Shown in pieces: positions 1 through 9,920 of a stretch of DNA of 64,000 nt. Under the pieces are notes generated by a model, which worked only from the letters and a program-made list of their open reading frames with translations, ran no database searches and was not told the DNA's origin. Within the stretch, counting starts at the first letter, position 1; the number at the start of each line of letters is the position of its first letter. The DNA is from Cryptomeria japonica. Lineage: Eukaryota; Streptophyta; Pinopsida; Cupressales; Cupressaceae. Made by a program: the position numbers and the translations under genes. Location of the stretch: contig NC_081414.1 of NCBI RefSeq assembly GCF_030272615.1, positions 54,335,636-54,399,635 of the forward strand. The letters are read 5' to 3'.

Positions 1-1475
1 AAGGTTTCAGATCCGGTTTATTTTGAGATAACATTTTCAGATCTAGCTAACGAAATTGGTGCAGCTTGTCTTGAAAGCAAAATCGTTTTTGTTAAAGGCC
101 CCTATTTTCACAAAGTCTTTTGGATTTAAAATTTACCTAACTTGTGTGCTTGCAGGAAGGGGTGATTATTTGAAACAATCCAAACTACTAACAACTCTTT
201 GTTGCAGGTCCTTGGCAAGGGTTTTTGGATTTTTATTATGTGCCTTGTTTTCATAGACTAGCAAACACTTCAATTGGTGCACTAAAATTGAATCTTTGTC
301 TTTTGTGTCTTGAGCAATAGGCTCTTTTTGTTTAATCTTTAGAGGGCCTGTCTTCCCGTGTGGTCATTAGGACTACTAGTGAGAAGAGAACAACCCAAGT
401 GGTAGCAAAAGAAAAGCCATCTTCTTCCAAACCACTATAAATAACTGTATTCATGGTGAAAACTATGGATAATGTGTGCTGATTAGTTCATACCAACACT
501 ATGTCTCCCCATAAACCCGTTTGATCAAATTTATTTGATCAGTTGTAGGGCGAAACCCCTACCGGCTGGGAGCCTTCTGTATTTATAGAGTGGAAAGTGC
601 TGCATGTATGGCCACACGATGCTTGGCTAACCCGAGAAGTGAGTGCTGAGAGTGGAGCCAGTGAGGTCAAGCATCTAAGTATCCACTCTGAATAGCATAG
701 CCTCGGGGGTAAAACCCCATGTGGGATCAACAACTATTGTCTTGGCCAGCCATAAGAATTGTGCTTGACTTATTTTAAACATTCAAACATTCAAGACCAA
801 ACAGCAAAACATTGTGTCTTTTGTGTCTTCAAGTGTATGCAAAACATTTATACATCAAACAACACACTTTTCTTGGAGTCATTTTGAGTCTAAACACTTG
901 CAAACATTGAGTCCTCATCAACAATGTGTCCTCTTGTCATGAAAAAATAGTCAAACATTCAGATTTGGTCACAACCAACAACTTCACAAATTGGAAAAAT
1001 TTTACAGTCCAGCAAACAAGAGCAATCAGTTTCAGAATTCTTGAGCTTCCTAGGTTGTTTCTCCAAGTTTTCATGTATCATTCAACCTGTCTTTGGGTCT
1101 CACAAAGTCCATCATTGCTTTACATCTTGCATTAAATTCACATTTGTCTAAACTTGAGTCAAAAGGTCACTTGCTTGTCCTCACTATACTTTGTCAACAC
1201 ACTACATACAACAACACTTTGCTAAGTGGTCCCTCATCAAGGTTTCTTACCTTTGGGTCTCATTTGGTCTTACTTAGAGTCAAGGTCAACTTACCTCATC
1301 AAGAGAAACTATCCTCTCTTTGGAAGTCACACCTACTCTACTACATACATACTTGGTCTTACACTTTGGATATTGCAAGTACACCTCAGATTCATTTACA
1401 TTCCATCCAATCCTTGGTCTTCCATACTTCTTCCATTTTCATCTAGTCTCACACATCTTGGTCAATACCTAGTTC
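1..1475 (+). other. Leader / 5' untranslated region of the gypsy element
   Basis: No convincing coding sequence; the short ORFs here are AT-biased and have no recognisable domain. The block at about 540-760 is less AT-rich than its surroundings and reads like a conserved element leader (GTAGGGCGAAACCCC, then CTCGGGGGTAAAACCCC about 150 bases later). These two arms share a GGGxxxAACCCC core and may fold. The gag start codon follows at 1476. Confidence 0.4.
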
Positions 1476-3776
1476 ATGGTTGAAACCCATTCCCAAAAAT
1501 CTAGGAGAGAAGCTAAAGTGGCTCAAGAGTCTGCAAACATGAGTTCCTATGAGTATGACAATGATATCTTTTTCAATTCTGATCATAACACATTACCTGA
1601 CATGGATTCCTATAGAAACATTCCAAATGTTGAGCACATGGACACTATAAACAACAATGATACACACAATGATGATATGGACAAATTTTCAGTACATTCA
1701 GTAGATGTGGAAGAATCCATTATGGATCCCCATTTCAATCGATTGGTTGAGGAAATAATGAGGAGGGATAGACAATACTTCTTACAAATGATGGCACAAA
1801 GTGGAGCCAAGATACCTCATGATTTTGACATGTCTCAAATAACAGAAAATCGACCTTTGCAACAACCTCACCTCAACATGGATCAAAGGAGGTCTAATAT
1901 TGGCGGCAATAGAAGACCACATCTTGTGCCTAAATCACCATCATCTTTGTTTCAAAAACCAGAGGTCCCACATACACATGGTCAAGCATATGATACTCAC
2001 CTTCGCAGATAATTATGGAAGTCTTATGCAGAGAAATATGCTCAATCACATATCAATGCTAAGGAACAACCACCAAAGCAATTGGATATTCAAAGGCATG
2101 CTCAAAATTTGGACACAAGGAAACCCCGTGTCAAATTTGGGGGCAACACATTAGAACATGACATGCCTGTAGAGTATGGTATACATGGACAAAATAGATA
2201 TTTCATTCCTCAACATGAATCTATACCAAGTGGTCCATATATGCAACATCACTATAGACCTCCTCCATATGAACATGTGTATTATCAATATCATCCATAT
2301 ATGCAACATGCTCCTCCTCCAATTGGTACCTCAAGCATAGGGTATGGTCCAAGAAGTCGATCTCCACCTAAGAACAATTTGGAGCAACAAATCAGGGACT
2401 TACAAAAGAAAATGGAGGACATAAATACACCAAAGCCAACATACACAATGAGAGACATATGTCCTTATCCATTTGACAAGAGCATTCCAATGACTCCTTT
2501 TCCTACACATTTTGTGACACCTAAATTTGATAAGTATAGAGGAAAAGGGGATCCTAAGGCACACATAAGACAATTTTTCATAGCTTGCATTGAGATAGCA
2601 GTAGAAGAGACATATTTGATGAGATTGTTCCCACAAAGCTTAGGTGATCAAGCTATGGAATGGTTCTCCCAACTTCCACCTGGAATTAAGTCATGGGGTG
2701 ACTTAGCAGAGGCATTTATTCAACATTTCTCCTACAATATAGAGATAGACATATCAGTCACTACTTTGTGCAACACTAAGCAAAAAGAGGGAGAGTCTTT
2801 TGCATCATTTTTACAAAGATGGAGGAATCTAGCCAGCAGATGCTCTTGTGAAATTCCATAAAAACAAATGGTAGAAATGTTCACTCAAAATGTTAACAAA
2901 GACATTGGTTATGATCTAAGGAAAGCTTGTTTGTCTACCTTCAAGGACGTCATTGAAAAAGGCTTAGCAACAGAGAAGGTCCTAATTGAACAAGGAGTCA
3001 TCAAAATATTCAAGGAAAACAAAGATGACTTTAAAGGAAAAGACAAGCCAAGATTTTAGAATAAAAACAAGAACACAGTCAATGATGGTGTTGTTGACGC
3101 CAACATAGTGCGACCCAAATTCATCTTTTTGGGATCAAGTTCTACAAACAATCAAGTGAATACTCAAACAACTTCCAGATCACGAAGGAAGTACACCCCA
3201 TTGGGAGAACCACTTGAGTCAGTCTTCAAGAAGCTAGTGGCAAACAAGATAATCACAGTTCCAGATTTTCCTCCATATGAACCAAAGGTTAAGCCAAATT
3301 GGTGGAATGATGATGAGTTTTGTGAATTTCATAAGAGCAAGGGTCATAAGATAGGAAATTGTCATCTACGGAAGAACATCATACAAGATCTCATTGATAG
3401 GGGTGACATTGAGATTGAAGGGCACTCATCCAATCAAGAACATGAGATGTTTAAGGAACCATTCCCAAAGCATGACAAGGGAAAAGATAAAGCCATAGAT
3501 GACCAAACCAACTATACCAAAGCAACCTATAGGTATGATTCAACTATCAATCACATTTTGATGGACAATTATGTCTCTACCATTATCATCAAGGACAAAA
3601 ACCCTGAGAATTCTACTCGGAGACCCAAGATTGTCTTAAAAGGTGTTGGATCTTCTTCCAAACCTACCTCTGAATGTAATGTTACAAATCGTCGAGGTAA
3701 ATTCACTTTGCAAGGTGCTCCAGCTAAAAACACCACTTATTCATCAACCAAGCCTGAGGATGACCTTGTAGAATAG
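1476..3776 (+). pseudogene. gag: Gypsy gag (capsid domain and zinc knuckle), broken by in-frame stops
   Basis: Starts at ATG 1476 (MVETHSQKSRREAK). The N-terminal ~350 codons are hydrophilic and low-complexity, rich in His, Pro, Tyr and Asn. The Retrotrans_gag capsid domain follows at about 2515-2860, with hallmarks KYRGKGDPKAHIRQF, AMEWFSQLPPG and SFASFLQRWRNLA. A C-x2-H-x4-H-x4-C knuckle (CEFHKSKGHKIGNC) lies near 3330-3371; plant gypsy elements often have this variant in place of CCHC. Stops at 2010 (TAA), 2859 (TAA), 3057 (TAG) and 3774 (TAG) are all in the gag frame, and the protein reads on across each without a frameshift. Gag would form the particle and bind element RNA. Domain calls are confident; the copy is dead. 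Confidence 0.88.
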
Positions 3777-4430
3777 TTAGGGAAGACACCCACGCTTATC
3801 TCAATCTTTGAGCTCTTACACATATCCCCCACACATAAAGCTATTCTTGAAAAAATCTTGAGAGACACCACCATTCCTACTGATCTGAACGTGGACTAGT
3901 TTCAAGCCATGGTGGGATACCTTTCCATTCCACACTCCCTTACATTCATAGAAGTTGATGATGCCTCCGTAAGTCAGCCACATAATGCACCATTACACAT
4001 TGAAGCCTTCATACACAAACATAGAATCAAATGAGTCCTGATAGATGGAGGAGCAGGTCTAAACATTTGTACATTGAACATTATTAAACAATTGGGATAT
4101 TCTGATGAAGCTGTGAATTCTACAAACAAAATTACCATCAAGGCATATGATGATGAAGAACATTCATCCAAAGGTACTGTCACCTTACCTCTCAGAGTTG
4201 GGCCAGTTACAAAGGATGTGGTTTGTCAAGTCCTAGACCTTGATCTCACATACAACATATTTCTAGGACGTCCATGGATTCATGAGATGAGTGCAATACC
4301 ATCTACATATCATCGATGTATCAAGTTTCCACACAATGGAGTTGAAGTGACCATCAAAGTTGACCCTAATCCATTCATATATTGCAACAATCTGCAACCT
4401 AGATCAGAAATAACAATTCCAACCAATTGA
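3777..4430 (+). pseudogene. pro: Gypsy aspartic protease (retropepsin) domain, broken
   Basis: Continues the gag frame. The active-site region reads VLIDGGAGLNIC at about 4035-4070, where most retropepsins have D-T/S-G or D-N-G, so this site carries DGG. The flap and C-terminal part follow (LRVGPVTKDVVCQVLD, then FLGRPWIHEMSAIPS), matching the hydrophobic-hydrophobic-LGRPW signature of plant gypsy proteases. In-frame stops lie at 3897 (TAG), 4032 (TGA, directly before the active site) and 4428 (TGA). Functionally it would have cleaved the polyprotein; this copy cannot. Confidence 0.85.
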
Positions 4431-5192
4431 GAGGCTATTCCTTCATCAGCATATGTTGATCTAGAATCCTTGAAAGCTTCTACATCAAAACAAGAAGAGC
4501 TAAAAGAAAAATTTAAGATTAAAGACATGGGATGTGGTGAGTATATCTTTCATGTTGATCAACTTCCACTATCTGCTAAGGTATTCAGTCAACAAGAACA
4601 ATCTACAAGCAATATGCAAGACCAAGGAATTGGGTGTGAACCACTTAGTGTTGTGGCTACTAAGTCTGAATGCAAATCTCCTCTAGTGGTGCAAGCATCT
4701 CTTGATATCAAGAGTCCTAAGAGTGGTTCCTGCGAAGAATCTATTGAGCATATCGCCAAACCTCTTGAGAACTCACATAGCTTTACCATATCATCCACTC
4801 ATTCCATTTCTAGACCTCTCCCAGACTTGGATCAACAAGAATTACAAAAGCCCTTACTAATTAGGGATCAAAAATCAAGCTTTGAAAAGAAAAATCTAAA
4901 AGTCAAAAATAAAGAGAAGTTCTTTAGTCCAAATCAAAATCAAAATCTATTGGACTCTAGAAAAACAAAGTTCAAGGACAAAAATCCTATGAAGCAAAAA
5001 GAACAAGAGTTGATCTCCCCTAATACCAAAATAACTGGGGGCAAATGTTCTAAAATTTCAAATCAAAAAGCATACTTGTTGATCCTAAGTCTTCATCATG
5101 TCATGATACTTTCACTTCTTTTCACAATCATAAGCCTTCATCACTCATCCACTTATTCCACACATCCATTCCCTTCTGGTGATACATCATGA
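4431..5192 (+). pseudogene. Post-protease spacer of the gypsy polyprotein
   Basis: About 250 codons still in the gag-pro frame, ending at TGA 5190. Composition is Lys/Ser/Gln-rich with no catalytic motif; near 4870-5000 it is very Lys/Asn-rich (for example KNLKVKNKEKFFSPNQNQN). In a complete element, reverse transcriptase would follow the protease here, but none of its motifs (FLGYVVS-type or YxDD) is present. I read this as the tail of the protease region next to a large deletion. Its origin is not otherwise recognised. Confidence 0.55.
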
Positions 5193-5594
5193 ACCTTTAA
5201 TGGAGCTTCCTCGAAGGACTTCGTTATCAGAGATGCCCAAACTTCTTTAGGTGACACGCATATGGGACTGTGTAATCCACACACTAGTATTTCTATCTTA
5301 GTTCCTTTATCAAGGAAGACAGTCACTCGAGCTACACATCATTTAGTCAAAGAACAATGTAGCTACAATCATAAAGTCAAGCCTCACACATTTGAGGTAG
5401 GTGATTTGGTTTTCAAGGAAAACCCCAAAAATCAGCAAGACAGAGAGAAGAAGGGCAAGTTCAAACCAAATTGGCTTGGTCCTTACATCATTACAGCAGC
5501 ATATGGATCTGGGGCATATCAGCTCTCAATGACAGAAGGTGAACCTTTGGAGGATCCTATCAACAACATGCACCTTCGCAAGTTTTACATATAG
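5193..5594 (+). pseudogene. Integrase C-terminal domain of the gypsy element
   Basis: Still in the same reading frame as gag. From about 5340 it shows the integrase tail: HHLVKEQCSYNHKVKPHTF, then EVGDLVFKENPKNQQDREK, then GKFKPNWLGPYIITAAYGSG, ending MHLRKFYI and a TAG. The GDLV...GKxxPNWxGPY pattern is diagnostic of plant Ty3/gypsy integrase C-termini. The HHCC and DDE parts are missing, so the upstream junction marks an internal deletion of RT, RNase H and the integrase core. There is no chromodomain. This was part of the DNA-inserting enzyme and is non-functional alone. Confidence 0.88.
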
Positions 5595-7340
5595 CTCTTC
5601 AGAGTATCCTAATTCAAAAAATACAAAAAAATTCAAAAAATTCAAAAATACAAAAAAAAAAAATCAAAAAAATTAAAAATACAAAAAAAAAAGTTATAAA
5701 ACAAAAAAAAAATTGTTACTTGGTGAAAACCTGGCAAATAGGCACCTTGTGACACAAAAAACATTGAAAAATCGAAAGAAGTAAAGAGAAATAATTTCGT
5801 CCAACGGTGAAAACCACTTCGATGATGCCCTGGGCAAGTACCATGGTGAAAATTGGGTCACCAGCGCCATGCATAGAGACATTGCTCCTCCCTCCTTTAG
5901 GATTCACTTTCATCCTTTCACTTTGCACACACTCACAGCCTATTCGTTCATAATAAACTTACCCATTCCCATCATGGCTTGTTATTGATCTACCCAAGAT
6001 TGGTTAGCCATTCATAATAAACCTCCCTTTTCACCTCCCTTTCCATCCATAATAAATCAGATCCTATCTGGGGCTAAGGGAAATCCTACATCTAGTGATG
6101 GGTGTGGAATTGAGAACATCACATGTTTCGAGGAGTACAGTTTCTTCCAGCTTCCTTCAGTCTATCCGCGCACAATCCATAATAAAGCAACATTTGCATC
6201 ATAGATCCACAATAAAGTATCAATTTCATGGATTCAGTCAGTTTCAGATGAGACATAGCAGCAACAATGGGCTTCAACAAATCAAATCTTTCAACAGACT
6301 CAGACAACATATGGTTCAGTGCTATCTATCCTTTCTGTGAAAGTAAACATTGTGACCACAATCAAATAAGACTTATACAAGTGACAAAAGACACTAAACT
6401 TGAGGACTACAGTGAATGTTGGTGTCGGGTCTTGGTTTTCTTTTGATTTTATCTTTCTAGTGACATGTCTTTTAGCTTTTCCGGGATGTCTTTGACTAGA
6501 GATTCTATCTCGAGGATGTCTTTGACTAGAAAGGCAAGGATGGGGTATCGTCACCTATTTGTATTTGCTATTTGTGGATTGTCTCTTAGTAATGCTATGA
6601 CTTGTCCAAGGATATGAGGACACTGTGAGTCTAGTATGAATTGGGGCATTCCTTGTTTGTGACTATCTTATCTCCATGCACACAGGTACAATGACTTTCT
6701 GGGTCAAACATATGCCTCAATTGTCATAACCTAGTTGCCATAATAAAGCTCAATGATGATAATGCACAAGAAGCTCTTTCACTTTCATATCTTCCATCTT
6801 TCATCCCCCTTTCTTGATTGACTTCCATCACCCTTCTCGAGTCTGCGTAGGCTGCTATCACATGACTGAGTATAATGACACACCAAAAACATTTGCATTT
6901 CATGTAGTTGCACTTGCATTACCACATATAAGCATTTCATACATACATATAGATATCACAACTACATCACATCCTGCACACAACACCTGTTAGCATATTT
7001 TACATTCTCATCATGTATATAGTCATTTACATTATCATATTCATTCGCATTACATACATTCACATTTGCATCATGCATACACATATAAAACATAAAAGAA
7101 CAAAAAAATATATTGCATTGCATCATATACGTATTTGCATCCATATCATAAGCATCACATAGAAACATACATCACATAGGTATGCATGCATATAGCTACT
7201 ACAAACATGAATCATCTCATATATATAATCAAAAGTGTCATGATACAATGATGTCAAAATCATATGGCTACAATCACCCAAAGGTGTCTACATCATCATA
7301 CAAAATGGTACAATACTAATACATAGGGAGCCCTCTATGG
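5595..7340 (+). other. Non-coding 3' region of the gypsy element, upstream of the antisense PMD block
   Basis: No gene seen. It opens with an A-rich tract (5617-5712) made of repeated AAAAATTC/AAAAAATAC words. The word CATAATAAA or CCATAATAAA recurs near 5948, 6013, 6048, 6177 and 6738, with a CACAATAAA near 6210; each carries the AATAAA polyadenylation hexamer. From about 6890 to 7200 the DNA is low-complexity, with CATTTGCAT/ACATACA words. Short ORFs here look like chance. Confidence 0.45.
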
Positions 7341-7883
7341 CTATGATGAATTCCCTTCCTCGGAGCTGGTTGGCCTCGACGGAGTCTGAGCCCTAGAAGG
7401 ACCCACCCCAAGATCATCTCTCCTGGCCCCTGTGTCCTCTGCAGCCACCCCTCGTGTCACCCTATCCGGATAGAGGAACCCACTGATAACTCCTGCCAAC
7501 CCTATTGGTAGTGCTAATCCTGTCCATGTCATGGTATCCCATGCCACATGTCCCACCCTCATCTCCAGTCCTAGATCCTAGAACACTTGTCTCAGTGCAT
7601 CCCTGCCTCCGTCTCGATCGTAGGGTACTAACTCCCCATCGATCGGTATCCTCAGTATCTTGTATACATCCTCTAAGGTGACTGTCATCTCACCCATCGA
7701 CAAATGAAACGTACATGTCTCTGAGTGCCATCTCTCAGCCAGCATAGTCAGCAATCCCATGTTCGCCCAAAACTCAGGCACATACAGAATATGTCTCAAG
7801 CCCATAACCTCAATGGTAGCTCGGTCCTCAAAATGTCAGTTTTGGTCACAACCTCTGAGTCGATGGGAATCTCTCTCGTGACT
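7341..7883 (-). pseudogene. Plant mobile domain (PMD, aminotransferase-like) pseudogene, antisense to the gypsy element
   Basis: Read on the minus strand. The recognisable core is ATIEVMGLRHILYVPEFWAN, then LAERWHSETCTFHLSMGEM, then TVTLEDVYKILRIPIDGELV, a clear match to the PMD fold found in plant MAIN/MAIL1 proteins and in many transposon-borne genes. A Pro/Arg/Ser-rich tail follows. One frame spans the block, with in-frame stops TAG at 7884-7886 (upper edge), TGA at 7836-7838 (where the family usually has Trp before HFEDR) and TAG at 7578-7580. No frameshift is seen. Orientation is opposite to gag-pol. It looks like a captured host or transposon gene carried between integrase and the 3' LTR. 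PMD proteins act in genome stability and transposon silencing in Arabidopsis; the role here is unknown. Confidence 0.8.
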
Positions 7884-7939
7884 CTAGCATAGGCAGATAC
7901 TCCTACAGTCAAGCAAATCAATCATCTCAGTCCTAAGGA

Positions 7940-8114
7940 CACTCACTGTTCATCACAAAGTGTTGCTTCTATCCTAGTGGTACTCCCTGTTCATCACAAA
8001 GTACTACGTGTTTGGCACTCCCTGTTCATCACAAAGTGCTGCTCACATTTGCACTCCCTGTTCATCACAAAGTGTTGCTCATATCTTGGTACTCACTGTT
8101 CATCACAAAGTGCC
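7940..8114 (-). repeat. Minisatellite, about 36-bp unit, five copies
   Basis: Five copies of a conserved core ACTC(A/C)CTGTTCATCACAAAGT start near 7941, 7982, 8017, 8052 and 8091. Linkers of about 15 bases vary between copies. The array sits directly upstream (in antisense direction) of the PMD pseudogene and within the 3' region of the gypsy element. Confidence 0.85.
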
Positions 8115-8329
8115 TTGATCTATCTTATCCTAGGGCCTATGCTTGAGTGAATCCTCTTGAGTAGTTTCCTAATTGGCAACGTATGTTCTATCACAAAATT
8201 GTCAATGCTAGCCCTATTTGCAATTCTAGTCTTCCCTAGAGGACTTGCTTGAGTGTATCCTCTCTGTAGCTTATCTAATCGATAGCGTATGTTCATCATA
8301 GAACTGCCAATTTGACCTAGAAGACACAA

Positions 8330-8600
8330 ATTCACATTTTTTGGACACAAACGCGCTTTCCTGACATAAATGTGCTTGAAGACTGCACAAACGTGCCTGA
8401 AAAACACAGACGCACCTGAAACACACAGACATGCCTATGCTCTGCACAGACGCGCCTAGGTGACACAGACATGCCTTTTTGCCATAGATGCGACCGCATT
8501 CAGCACAGACGCGTTTTCCATCACAGACGCGCCTAGCACCAACACAGACGTGCCTAGTGAGCATAGATGCGCTTGGCACCAACGCAAATGCGCCTGGATG
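8330..8600. repeat. Minisatellite with ACAGACGCGCCT-like core, about 11-12 degenerate copies
   Basis: A core close to CACAGACGCGCCTG recurs about every 20-28 bases (8349, 8372, 8388, 8407, 8428, 8448, 8469, 8505, 8526, 8545, 8567, 8588). Many copies show CG to TG or CA changes (ACGCGCC to ATGCGCC or ACGTGCC), as expected from methylated-cytosine decay. Cys-rich peptides on the minus strand here are just translations of the repeat. Confidence 0.85.
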
Positions 8601-8703
8601 TTTTTGACATATTTTGGACCCTATTCTAAGTGCATTTATTACCCTATTTAGCATGCATTAATGACAACAATAAATGCAACAAAGTACAAGGAGGTTTTGT
8701 GGT

Positions 8704-8840
8704 ACTTACCGGCTCTCCTGCATCTGCTGACCTCTGAAATCGGTGAACGCGATCGAATCTATGCACCAAAGCTATCGTTGCTGACTGTTGCTGCTCTATT
8801 TTTGTTGTGCACTCTGCTCTCGTGGAGGTGTAGATGACAA
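8704..8840 (-). other. Possible 5' exon of the antisense PMD transcript, with splice donor
   Basis: On the minus strand a less AT-rich stretch ends at GAGAGCCG|GTAAGTACC (boundary between 8710 and 8709), a strong plant 5' splice donor. No intact ORF can be claimed for the exon. If used, the intron would remove both minisatellites and join towards the PMD block at 7883. This is inference from one motif and its orientation. Confidence 0.35.
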
Positions 8841-9105
8841 TGAGGATGTATTTCCCTCGTGGTCTATCTTATAGACTACCCTAGCCCTCGCCCTCGTTTC
8901 CCGAGTCAATCTTCATTATCCCATGACTCTGTCACTTTATCCAATCAGTCCATTCTAGCCTCTCTTTCTTATCAAGAGATTGTCTGCAATCTTTTCAGAC
9001 ATTTTCATCCAATCTCTCGAGGGGGCATATCATTCCCATCTTGGGGTAACTCTATATCAGTTCATCTTATCTTCTTTGAAACAACGCGACAAGCCGCATT
9101 GTCTC

Positions 9106-9119
9106 AAAAAGGGGCAAAA
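9106..9119 (+). promoter_or_regulatory. Polypurine tract of the gypsy element
   Basis: AAAAAGGGGCAAAA sits immediately before the LTR start TGTAGACACC. Such tracts prime plus-strand DNA synthesis. One C interrupts it, so it is slightly degraded. Confidence 0.7.
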
Positions 9120-9145
9120 TGTAGACACCCAAAATTGTCCAGTCT

Positions 9146-9376
9146 AATTAAATAAATATTTTATTTATTTAATTATCTAAGCCTAATTCTTCTATTAATT
9201 AAATAAATCTTTATTTATTTAATTAATTCATTTATCCTCTTCTAGCCTTATTTCTCATTTAAATAAATACATTTATTTATTTAAATTATCCTTTTCCTAA
9301 ATTAAATAAATATCTTATTTATTTAATAGATCCCACTTCTTCTATTAATTATATAAATCTTTATTTATTTAATTAA
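9146..9376. repeat. Five near-palindromes in the LTR U3
   Basis: Perfect or near-perfect inverted repeats of the form TTAAATAAAT-n-TTTATTTATTTAA lie at 9146-9174, 9195-9226, 9258-9287, 9301-9327 and 9345-9376. The stretch around 9188-9236 is nearly repeated at 9338-9386, so the array partly arose by duplication with a period near 150 bp. It lies upstream of the TATA box. Confidence 0.85.
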
Positions 9377-9536
9377 TTCATTAACCTTTTCTACCCATGA
9401 CACATGTCATTCATCTCTTAATTCATACACTACCTACCCCTTTCATTATTTTATTATTTCTTTTACCTACCCTCTAATCATAGCCGACCTCCTTTTACAC
9501 CTCTCAATCTTATCCCTCCATTTCATATTGTGTCTT

Positions 9537-9546
9537 CTATATAAGG
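9537..9546 (+). promoter_or_regulatory. LTR TATA box
   Basis: CTATATAAGG in a GC-relieved context, about 420 bp into the LTR, with CTTCATTATCAAACCC (a plausible start region) about 25 bases downstream. This fits the core promoter of a plant LTR. Confidence 0.6.
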
Positions 9547-9920
9547 AGATGCCTCCTTCATTATCAAACCCTAATCAATCGTCTTAATGACTTGACTACA
9601 TTGCGATCCTACTTGCAACCACATTCCATTCTTTGTTGAGCTCTTGTGCACATAAAATCTGAGAGCAATTATATCAAGCAAGATCAATGGAGATAGGAAG
9701 AATGGAGATCCAAACCCTATTGGACATGTGATAGTATAATCTTTGTGATTTCATTTGATTTGCATTGTGTTAGGTAATCTTCATATGTTACGGTGTATTT
9801 TTGTTGTTGTTAGGCTAGGGTTTTGTGGTTGAATCCATTTAGTCTTTCAAATTTGTTGTTATTATTGTTATCCATTTTCACCATATACACATACCATTAA
9901 GATATTCTATCGTAACTACA

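Larger units (their letters stand above)
1..9920 (+). mobile_element. Decayed Ty3/gypsy (Tat-like) LTR retrotransposon, 5' end outside window
   Basis: In order on the + strand there is a non-coding leader, gag, a retropepsin domain, a spacer, an integrase C-terminal domain, a long 3' region with an antisense PMD pseudogene and two minisatellites, a purine tract and a 3' LTR starting TGTAGACACC. Reverse transcriptase, RNase H and the integrase catalytic core are absent, so it could not have moved on its own. A long, tandem-repeat-rich region between integrase and the 3' LTR, with an antisense ORF, is known from plant Tat/Ogre elements; placing this one there is inference. The matching 5' LTR would lie left of position 1. 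Alternatively, the LTR at 9120 belongs to a different insertion than the gag-pol block. Confidence 0.65.
9120..9920 (+). repeat. 3' LTR of the gypsy element
   Basis: Begins TGTAGACACCC after a purine tract and ends about ...CGTAACTACA at 9920, giving TG...CA termini and roughly 800 bp. It holds five AT-rich palindromes in its first third, a TATA box at 9538 and a T-rich U5-like end. The right end is chosen by the terminal CA and could be off by tens of bases; no partner LTR is inside the window to fix it. Confidence 0.65.

Noticed and set aside
539-733. 64-codon minus-strand ORF in the gypsy leader
   Set aside because: Lies antisense in the element leader, with no domain; the local GC rise is explained by a structured leader.
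7940-8114. Regularly spaced repeats that look like a CRISPR array
   Set aside because: Plant nuclear context, no cas genes, and both unit and spacer degenerate together, as in a minisatellite.
8271-8654. Cys/Val/Arg-rich 127-codon ORF on the minus strand
   Set aside because: It is the translation of the ACAGACGCGCCT minisatellite and has no start context or conserved fold.
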